From assembly GCA_002306375.1 (NCBI GenBank), contig DBRU01000014.1, positions 1 to 18,847 of the forward strand: DNA of 18,847 nt, in the 5' to 3' direction. Every line of letters starts with the position of its first letter. Position 1 is the first letter of the stretch. Below, piece after piece: positions 13,351 to 18,847 of the stretch. The DNA comes from Faecalibacterium sp. UBA1360 (GTDB lineage Bacteria > Bacillota > Clostridia > Oscillospirales > Ruminococcaceae). The notes under the pieces are model-generated. The model did not search any database, had not been told where the DNA came from, and saw only the letters and a list, made by a program, of their open reading frames with translations. The position numbers and the translations under genes are program-made.

Positions 13351-14535
13351 ATGAAAAAGATCGTCATTGCGTCCGCCTGCCGTACTGCCATCGGCAAGTT
13401 CGGCGGAACTCTCTCCAATGTCCCCGCCGCTGAGCTGGGCTCCATTGTCATCAAGGAAGCCATCGCCCGCGCCGGCATCACGGCGGAGCAGGTCGATCAC
13501 GTCTACATGGGCTGCGTCATCCAGGCCGGTCTGGGCCAGAACGTCGCCCGTCAGGCCTCTCTGAAAGCCGGCCTGCCCGTCACCACCCCCGCCGTCACCG
13601 TCAACGTGGTCTGCGGCTCCGGCCTGAACTGCGTCAACATGGCGGCCCAGATGATCGAGGCCGGCGACGCCGACATCGTCGTCGCGGGCGGCACCGAGAA
13701 CATGGACATGGCTCCCTTCGCCATGATGAAGGGCCGCTACGGCTATCGCATGGGCTACCCCATGGGCAAGAGCGAGCTGGTGGACACCATGGTCAACGAC
13801 GCTCTGTGGGACGCCTTCAACAACTACCACATGGGCATCACCGCCGAGAACGTGGCCGAGCAGTGGAACCTGACCCGCGAGGATCTGGACGCCTTCGCTT
13901 ACTCCAGCCAGTCCAAGGCGGACGCCGCCATCAAGTCCGGCGCTTTCAAGGATGAGATCGTGCCCGTGGTCATCAAGAACAAGAAGGGCGACATCGTCTT
14001 TGACACCGACGAAGGCCCCCGCCTGAGCCCGCCGGAAGTCCTGGCCAAGCTCAAGCCCGCCTTCAAGAAGGACGGCATCGTCACCGCCGGCAACTCCTCC
14101 GCCATCAACGACGGCGCGGCCGCTCTGGTCATCATGAGCGAGGACAAGGCCAAGGAACTGGGCATCACCCCCATGGCCACCTGGGTCGGCGGCGCTCTGG
14201 GCGGCGTTGATCCCTCCATCATGGGCGTCGGCCCCATCGCCGCCACCCGCAAGGTCATGGAAAAGACCGGCCTGACCGTGGCCGACATGGACCTGATCGA
14301 AGCCAACGAGGCCTTCGCGGCCCAGAGCCTGGCCGTGGCCCATGACCTGGAATTCGACATGAGCAAGGTCAACGTCAACGGCGGCGCCATCGCCCTGGGC
14401 CACCCGGTCGGCGCGTCCGGCGCCCGCATCCTGGTCACCCTGCTGTATGCCATGAAGGCCCGCGGCGCCCACAAGGGCCTGGCCACCCTGTGCATCGGCG
14501 GCGGCATGGGCTGCGCAACCATCGTCGAGATGTGA
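13351..14535 (+). CDS. thl: Acetyl-CoA C-acetyltransferase (thiolase)
   Basis: A 394-residue biosynthetic thiolase condensing two acetyl-CoA to acetoacetyl-CoA, the entry to butyrate formation. Nucleophile Cys88 lies in VNVVCGSGLNCVNMAA; NEAFAAQ (about 317-323) is the NEAF motif; His351 lies in GGAIALGHPVGASGARI; the second catalytic Cys381 lies in LCIGGGMGCA. All catalytic residues are in place and length is standard (about 392). AGGAGG (13336-13341) precedes ATG 13351 by 9 nt; a longer in-frame start at 13330 has no ribosome binding site. The crt start follows 33 bp after the stop. Codon use shifts here to almost only AAG, GGC, GCC and CTG-type codons, as expected of a highly expressed gene. 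Confidence 0.97.
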   Translation: MKKIVIASACRTAIGKFGGTLSNVPAAELGSIVIKEAIARAGITAEQVDHVYMGCVIQAGLGQNVARQASLKAGLPVTTPAVTVNVVCGSGLNCVNMAAQMIEAGDADIVVAGGTENMDMAPFAMMKGRYGYRMGYPMGKSELVDTMVNDALWDAFNNYHMGITAENVAEQWNLTREDLDAFAYSSQSKADAAIKSGAFKDEIVPVVIKNKKGDIVFDTDEGPRLSPPEVLAKLKPAFKKDGIVTAGNSSAINDGAAALVIMSEDKAKELGITPMATWVGGALGGVDPSIMGVGPIAATRKVMEKTGLTVADMDLIEANEAFAAQSLAVAHDLEFDMSKVNVNGGAIALGHPVGASGARILVTLLYAMKARGAHKGLATLCIGGGMGCATIVEM

Positions 14536-14568
14536 TCCCGACGCCTTGAATAAGGGAGGAACATCCAA

Positions 14569-15354
14569 ATGTCTTTTGTCAATACCGAAGTGCAGGGCGC
14601 CGTGGCCGTCGTCACCATCGACCGTCCCAAAGCCCTGAACGCTCTGAACCCCGAAGTGCTGGCCGACCTGAAAGCCGCCTTTGAGGGCATCGACCAGAAC
14701 ACCGTGCGCTGCGTGGTGCTCACCGGCGCGGGCGAGAAGAGCTTCGTGGCCGGCGCCGACATCGGCTCCATGTCCACCATGACCAAGGCCGAAGGCGAGG
14801 CTTTCGGCAAGCTGGGCAACGACATCTTCCTGATGATCGAAAACTTCCCCCTGCCCGTCATCGCGGCCGTCAACGGCTTCGCCCTGGGCGGCGGCAACGA
14901 GCTGGCCATGAGCTGCGACATCCGCATCTGCTCCGACAACGCCCTGTTCGGCCAGCCCGAAGTGGGCCTGGGCATCACCCCCGGCTTCGGCGGCACCCAG
15001 CGTCTGGCCCGCATCGTGGGCGTGGGCATGGCCAAGCAGCTGGTCTACTCGGCGCTGAACATCAACGCCGAGGAAGCCCTGCGCATCGGCCTGGTCAACG
15101 CCGTGTATCCCCAGGCCGAGCTGATGGACAACGCCCTCAAGCTGGCGTCCAAGATCGCCAAGAACGCTCCCATCGCCGTGCGCAACTGCAAGAAGGCCAT
15201 CAACGAGGGCATCGCCCTGCCGATGGACAAGGCCGTGGAAGTGGAAGAAAAGCTCTTCGGCGACTGCTTCGAGACCCACGACCAGGTGGAGGGCATGGGC
15301 TGCTTCCTGTCCAAGGAAAAACCCAAACCCAAACCCGTGTTCACCAACAACTGA
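14569..15354 (+). CDS. crt: 3-hydroxybutyryl-CoA dehydratase (crotonase)
   Basis: A 261-residue enoyl-CoA hydratase-family enzyme removing water from 3-hydroxybutyryl-CoA to give crotonyl-CoA. SFVAGADIGSM (58-68) and NGFALGGGNELAMSCDIRI (102-120) build the oxyanion hole; Glu111 (GGNELAM) and Glu131 (QPEVGLGI) are the catalytic pair, spaced 20 residues apart as in Glu144/Glu164 of the mitochondrial enzyme. TPGFGGTQRLARIVG follows. Length matches clostridial Crt (about 260). AAGGGAGGA lies 8 nt before the ATG. It lies between thl and hbd in the operon, 32 bp before hbd. The C-terminal FLSKEKPKPKPVFTN has an unusual KPKPKP run, which is a common feature of crotonase ends only in part. Substrate comes from context, as the fold is shared by many acyl-CoA enzymes. 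Confidence 0.96.
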   Translation: MSFVNTEVQGAVAVVTIDRPKALNALNPEVLADLKAAFEGIDQNTVRCVVLTGAGEKSFVAGADIGSMSTMTKAEGEAFGKLGNDIFLMIENFPLPVIAAVNGFALGGGNELAMSCDIRICSDNALFGQPEVGLGITPGFGGTQRLARIVGVGMAKQLVYSALNINAEEALRIGLVNAVYPQAELMDNALKLASKIAKNAPIAVRNCKKAINEGIALPMDKAVEVEEKLFGDCFETHDQVEGMGCFLSKEKPKPKPVFTNN

Positions 15355-15386
15355 TCGATACAACAACAAAACAGGAGGCTACAACA

Positions 15387-16259
15387 ATGAAAGTTGGCGT
15401 TATTGGCGCTGGCACCATGGGCCAGGGCATCGCGAAGGCGTTTGCGCAGTGTGAAGGTTACACCGTCGCTTTGTGCGACATCAAGCAGGAATGGGCCGAG
15501 GGCGGCAAGGACAAGATCGCCAAGGGCTATGCCAAGCTGGTGGCCAAGGGCAAGATGACCCAGGAGAAGGTGGACGCCATCCTGGCTGCCATCACCCCGG
15601 GCCTGAAAGAGGACCTGTGCGCGGACTGCGACCTGATCGTCGAGGCTGCCTTTGAGGATATGAAGGTCAAGCAGACCACCTTCGGCGAGCTGGACAAGAT
15701 CTGCAAGCCCGAGTGCATCTTCGCTTCCAACACCTCTTCTCTGTCCATCACCGAGATCGGCAAGGGCCTGACCCGTCCGATGATCGGCATGCACTTCTTC
15801 AACCCCGCCGACCGCATGAAGCTGGTCGAGGTCATCGCCGGCGTGAACACCCCCGCCGAGACCGTGGACACCATCAAGTCCATCAGCGAAGCCATCGGCA
15901 AGACCCCCGTGCAGGTCAACGAGGCCGCCGGTTTCGTGGTCAACCGCATCCTGATCCCCATGATCAATGAAGCCGCCTTCATCAAGATGGAAGGCGTGTC
16001 CGACATCGCCGGCATCGACGCCGCCATGAAGCTGGGCGCCAACCATCCCATGGGCCCCCTGGAGCTGGGCGACTTCGTCGGTCTGGACATCTGCCTGGCC
16101 ATCATGGACGTGCTGTACAAGGAGACCGGCGACAGCAAGTACCGCGCCTGCCCGCTGATCCGCAAGATGGTCCGCGGCGGCAACCTGGGCTGCAAGACCG
16201 GCAAGGGCTTCTATGTCTACAACGCCGACCGCACCAAGACCCCGGTGGACGCACTGTAA
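15387..16259 (+). CDS. hbd: 3-hydroxybutyryl-CoA dehydrogenase
   Basis: A 290-residue NAD(P)-dependent enzyme reducing acetoacetyl-CoA to 3-hydroxybutyryl-CoA, before the Crt step. The Rossmann fingerprint VIGAGTMGQGIAKAF starts at residue 5; DIKQEW (31-36) is the end of beta-2, its Asp suggesting preference for NAD over NADP. The catalytic pair is His136 (MIGMHFFNP) and Glu148 (KLVEVI); SNTSSLSITE (114-123) binds substrate, and NRILIPMINEA leads to the C-terminal domain ending CKTGKGFYVYN. Length is average for short-chain bacterial Hbd (about 282-290). AGGAGG (15373-15378) is 8 nt before the ATG. Next downstream is bcd, after 93 bp with a large hairpin. NADH consumption here fits the Rex-like control proposed for the transcript. 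Confidence 0.97.
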   Translation: MKVGVIGAGTMGQGIAKAFAQCEGYTVALCDIKQEWAEGGKDKIAKGYAKLVAKGKMTQEKVDAILAAITPGLKEDLCADCDLIVEAAFEDMKVKQTTFGELDKICKPECIFASNTSSLSITEIGKGLTRPMIGMHFFNPADRMKLVEVIAGVNTPAETVDTIKSISEAIGKTPVQVNEAAGFVVNRILIPMINEAAFIKMEGVSDIAGIDAAMKLGANHPMGPLELGDFVGLDICLAIMDVLYKETGDSKYRACPLIRKMVRGGNLGCKTGKGFYVYNADRTKTPVDAL

Positions 16260-16271
16260 AAGCAAACACTG

Positions 16272-16318
16272 ATTTCCTTCGCCGCTTGCGGCATCGGACC
16301 GCAGGCGGCGGGGGAAAT
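16272..16318 (+). other. Large intercistronic hairpin between hbd and bcd
   Basis: Nested stems ATTTCC/GGAAAT (16272-16277 with 16313-16318), CGCCGC/GCGGCG (16280-16285 with 16305-16310) and TGCGG/CCGCA (16287-16291 with 16299-16303) give 17 bp with small internal loops and a 7-nt loop. It is followed by TGCTTTGC, not a T-run, so full termination is unlikely. It is placed to stabilise, process or partly attenuate the mRNA between hbd and bcd. Confidence 0.6.
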
Positions 16319-16352
16319 TGCTTTGCATAAATGCTATCAGGAGGATATTGCT

Positions 16353-17522
16353 ATGGATTTCACCCTGTCCAAACAGCAGCAGATGGTACAGAAAATGTAC
16401 AAGGAGTTTGCCGAAAACGAGGTCAAACCCCTGGCCAAGCAGGTCGATGCTGAAGAATATTTCCCCATTGAGACCGTCCAGAAGATGTCGAAGCTGGGCA
16501 TGATGGGCATCTATTTCCCCAAAGAGGTCGGCGGCGCCGGCGGCGACGTGCTGTCCTACGTCATGGCCGTTGAGGAGATGAGCAAGGTCTGCGGCACCAC
16601 CGGTGTCATCATCTCCGCCCACACCTCCCTGTGCGCCGCTCCCATCTACGAGAACGGCACCCCCGAGCAGAAGGCCAAGTACCTGCCCAAGCTGTGCAGC
16701 GGCGAATGGATCGGCGCCTTCGGCCTGACCGAGCCCGGCGCCGGCACCGACGCCCAGGGCCAGCAGACCTTCGCCGTGGATGAAGGCGACCACTGGAAGC
16801 TCAACGGCTCCAAGATCTTCATCACCAACGCCGGCTACGCCAACGTGTTCATCATCATCGCGGTGACCGGCTTCATCACCGACAAGCGCGGCCGCAAGCA
16901 GAAGGAGATCTCCGCCTTCATCGTCGAGCGCACCGACCCCGGCTTCAAGGTCGGCAAGCCCGAGGACAAGATGGGCATCCGCGGTTCTTCCACCTGCGAA
17001 CTGATCATGGAAGACTGCATCATCCCCAAGGACCGCCTGCTGGGCGTCAAGGGCAAGGGCTTCCAGCTGGCCATGGCCACGCTGGACGGCGGCCGTATCG
17101 GCATCGCTGCCCAGGCCCTGGGCATCGCCGAAGGCGCCCTGGACGAGACCGTCGCCTATGTCAAGGAGCGCAAGCAGTTCGGCCGCTCCATCGCCGCGTT
17201 CCAGAACACCCAGTTCGAGCTGGCCGAGATGAAGGCCCGCGTGGACGCCGCCAAGTACCTGGTCTACGCCGCCGCCCAGAAGAAGCAGGCGGCCATGAAC
17301 GGCGCCAAGGTGCGTTACAGCGTGGAAGCCGCCGAGGCCAAGCTCATCGCGGCCCGCACCGCCAGCGACGTGACCCGCCGCTGCCTGCAGCTGTTCGGCG
17401 GCTACGGCTACACCCGTGACTACCCCATCGAGCGGATGATGCGCGACGCCAAGATCACCGAGATTTACGAAGGCACCAGCGAAGTCCAGATGATGGTCAT
17501 CTCCGGTGCGATGCTGAAGTAA
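16353..17522 (+). CDS. bcd: Butyryl-CoA dehydrogenase
   Basis: A 389-residue FAD acyl-CoA dehydrogenase working here in the reductive direction, crotonyl-CoA to butyryl-CoA, with EtfBA as electron carrier. GAFGLTEPGAGTDA (about 126-139) and the following KIFITNAGYA segment bind FAD and substrate, ERKQFGRSIAAFQ (about 271-283) and QLFGGYGYTRDYPIERMMRD (about 347-366) are the two family signatures, and Glu373 in IYEGTSEVQ is the catalytic base at the position expected for short-chain enzymes. ATG 16353 is set by AGGAGG (16339-16344), 8 nt upstream, and the conserved start MDFTLSKQQ; an upstream in-frame TTG lies before the ribosome binding site. The etfB ribosome binding site overlaps the stop codon, a sign of coupling. 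In clostridia the Bcd-Etf complex also reduces ferredoxin by electron bifurcation (known of the family, not shown here). Confidence 0.97.
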   Translation: MDFTLSKQQQMVQKMYKEFAENEVKPLAKQVDAEEYFPIETVQKMSKLGMMGIYFPKEVGGAGGDVLSYVMAVEEMSKVCGTTGVIISAHTSLCAAPIYENGTPEQKAKYLPKLCSGEWIGAFGLTEPGAGTDAQGQQTFAVDEGDHWKLNGSKIFITNAGYANVFIIIAVTGFITDKRGRKQKEISAFIVERTDPGFKVGKPEDKMGIRGSSTCELIMEDCIIPKDRLLGVKGKGFQLAMATLDGGRIGIAAQALGIAEGALDETVAYVKERKQFGRSIAAFQNTQFELAEMKARVDAAKYLVYAAAQKKQAAMNGAKVRYSVEAAEAKLIAARTASDVTRRCLQLFGGYGYTRDYPIERMMRDAKITEIYEGTSEVQMMVISGAMLK

Positions 17523-17537
17523 GGAGGGCGCAGAACA

Positions 17538-18323
17538 ATGAAAGCTATCGTTTGTGTAAAACAGGTCCCTGACACCCAGGGCAAGGTCGCGGTCAAGCCG
17601 GACGGCACCATGGACCGTGCGGCCATGGCCACCATCACCAACCCCGACGACCTCAACGCCGTCGAGGCGGCTCTGCAGCTCAAGGACGAGACCGGCTGCG
17701 AAGTCATCGTCGTCACCATGGGCCCGCCCCCGGCCGAAGGCATGCTGCGCGAGCTGATCGCCCGCGGCGCCGACCGCGGCGTGCTGGTGTCCGGCCGTGA
17801 GTTCGGCGGTTCCGACACCTTCGCCACCTCCCAGATCCTGGCCGCTGCCGTCAACAAGATCGGCGTGGGCCCCGAGGACATCGTCTTCTGCGGCCGCCAG
17901 GCCATCGACGGCGACACCGCCCAGGTGGGCCCTCAGATCGCCGAAAAGCTGCACCTGCCCCAGGTCACCTATGTCACCGACATCCAGAAGAGCGGCAACG
18001 ACGTGGTCGTCAAGCGCCAGCTGGAGGACGGCTACATGGAACTGAAGGTCCAGACCCCCTGCCTGCTGACCTGCATCAAGGAACTGAACAACCCCCGCTA
18101 CATGAGCGTGTCCGGCATTTTTGAGTGCTTCGACAAGCCCATCGAGGTGTTCGACTACAACGCGCTGAAGGACGATCCCCTCATCGAGACCGACACCATC
18201 GGCCTCAAGGGCTCGCCCACGAACGTCTACAAGTCCTTTGCTCCCCCGGTCAAGGGCGCCGGCATGATGGTCGAGAGCGCCGCCCAGCTGGTCGGTATGC
18301 TCAACGACAAGCACCTGATTTGA
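17538..18323 (+). CDS. etfB: Electron transfer flavoprotein, beta subunit
   Basis: A 261-residue subunit that, with EtfA, passes electrons from NADH to Bcd, and in bifurcating complexes also to ferredoxin. It starts KAIVCVKQVPDTQGKVAVKP, typical of EtfB, and has the NPDDLNAVEAALQLKDE segment, VIVVTMGPPPAEGMLRELIA with the following RGADRGVLVSGREFGGSDTF, and VFCGRQAIDGDTAQVGPQIA near residues 115-134, the flavin/nucleotide loop. This GRQAIDGDTAQVGP form is what I associate with the clostridial (bifurcating) group. Length is standard (about 260). The TAAGGAGG ribosome binding site overlaps the bcd stop and the gap is 15 bp; etfA starts 17 bp after the stop. Confidence 0.96.
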   Translation: MKAIVCVKQVPDTQGKVAVKPDGTMDRAAMATITNPDDLNAVEAALQLKDETGCEVIVVTMGPPPAEGMLRELIARGADRGVLVSGREFGGSDTFATSQILAAAVNKIGVGPEDIVFCGRQAIDGDTAQVGPQIAEKLHLPQVTYVTDIQKSGNDVVVKRQLEDGYMELKVQTPCLLTCIKELNNPRYMSVSGIFECFDKPIEVFDYNALKDDPLIETDTIGLKGSPTNVYKSFAPPVKGAGMMVESAAQLVGMLNDKHLI

Positions 18324-18340
18324 GGAAGGAGAGTACCACA

Positions 18341-18847
18341 ATGGCTGAATTCAATGCTATGGACACCGCCGCCTTCAAGGGCGTATGGGTGTTTTGCGAA
18401 CAGCGCGAAGGCCAGCTGCAGACCATCAGCTACCAGCTTCTCAGCGAAGGCCGCAAACTGGCCAATGATCTGGGCGTCGAGCTGTGCGGCGTCGTGATGG
18501 GCAGCGCCCTCAACGAAGATTACATCAAGGCCCTGGGCGGCTACGGCGCCGATCGCGTGTACTACATCGACAGCCCCCTGCTCAAGGACTACACCACCGA
18601 CGGCTATGCCAAGGCCCTGTGCGACCTGGTCATGGACAAAAAGCCGGAGATCGTGCTCATCGGCGCCACCAACCTGGGCCGTGACCTGGGCCCCCGCTGC
18701 GCCGCCCGCCTGCACACCGGCCTGACCGCCGACTGCACCCACCTGGACGTGGACGTGGAGAAGTACAAGGAATTCCTGCGCACCACCTCCACCATCGACG
18801 TGGACAACACCAAGTTTGAGGAGAACACCAACCTCAAGATGACCCGT
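18341..18847 (+). CDS. etfA: Electron transfer flavoprotein, alpha subunit (3' end outside window)
   Basis: The frame opens at ATG 18341 and stays open to the last base: 169 residues of what is normally about 330-350. GAGGAAGGAGAG sits 8-18 nt upstream. The visible part is the N-terminal nucleotide-binding domain of EtfA: FKGVWVFCEQREGQLQTISY (13-32), LLSEGRKLANDLG, the repeated alternating strand/helix pattern, IVLIGATNLGRDLGPRCAAR (about 107-126) and LHTGLTADCTHLDVD. The FAD-binding C-terminal domain lies beyond the window, so whether this is the bifurcating type cannot be judged. It pairs with EtfB, 17 bp upstream. Confidence 0.95.
   Translation, partial: MAEFNAMDTAAFKGVWVFCEQREGQLQTISYQLLSEGRKLANDLGVELCGVVMGSALNEDYIKALGGYGADRVYYIDSPLLKDYTTDGYAKALCDLVMDKKPEIVLIGATNLGRDLGPRCAARLHTGLTADCTHLDVDVEKYKEFLRTTSTIDVDNTKFEENTNLKMTR

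Noticed and set aside
15045..18341. A 1098-residue minus-strand frame opposite crt-etfB (and a 674-residue one opposite thl-crt)
   Set aside because: Long only because strong codon bias removes stops from the antisense strand; no start signal or recognisable domain.
1..18847. CRISPR arrays, insertion sequences, prophage genes, attachment sites
   Set aside because: No regularly spaced repeats, transposase, integrase or terminal inverted repeats were seen. The only tRNA, a usual integration target, is flanked by normal chromosomal units and has no duplicated 3' end in the window.

Overview
The window reads as chromosome of a high-GC, strictly fermentative, butyrate-forming Firmicute. The gene content (complete acetyl-CoA to butyrate pathway with Bcd-EtfBA and Ptb-Buk, strong AGGAGG ribosome binding sites, Rex-like operators) together with the GC-rich codon use fits an Oscillospiraceae/Ruminococcaceae gut bacterium of the Gemmiger/Subdoligranulum kind. 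That placement is an inference, since no rRNA is present.

Layout. (1) 1-796: the tail of a Cof-type HAD phosphatase, overlapping a family-6 uracil/hypoxanthine-DNA glycosylase. (2) 846-4838: a promoter followed by a tight operon of envelope/stress genes: XpaC-like, TelA, LemA-like, a TPM-domain membrane protein with a Gly/Arg-rich tail, then an L-rhamnose mutarotase. A hairpin at 4860-4898 separates it from (3), a convergent orphan hybrid histidine kinase (minus strand, 4910-7453). (4) 7662-9847: a promoter and three genes: a macro-domain protein fused to a HTH-like C-terminal domain, a DUF2200 protein and a small MIDAS-type vWA protein. (5) 9937-10127: a tRNA-Pro(UGG) transcription unit on the minus strand with its own promoter and terminator. 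(6) 10163-12352: ptb-buk on the minus strand with promoter and terminator. (7) 12239-12769: a 531-bp divergent control region with two good promoters, three Rex-like palindromes and a strongly folded leader. (8) 12770-18847: coaD-thl-crt-hbd-bcd-etfB-etfA on the plus strand, etfA running off the end.

How it works together. Thl, Hbd, Crt and Bcd-EtfBA convert two acetyl-CoA to butyryl-CoA. Ptb and Buk, read divergently from the same control region, convert butyryl-CoA to butyrate with ATP gain. The Rex-like sites overlapping the promoters of both arms suggest NADH/NAD+ control of the whole pathway from one node. CoaD, the penultimate enzyme of CoA synthesis, stands at the head of the CoA-ester operon.

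The most novel-looking parts are the shared redox control region with its structured leader, and the macro/HTH - DUF2200 - vWA cassette, whose function I cannot name. All family assignments come from reading motifs; no database search was run.
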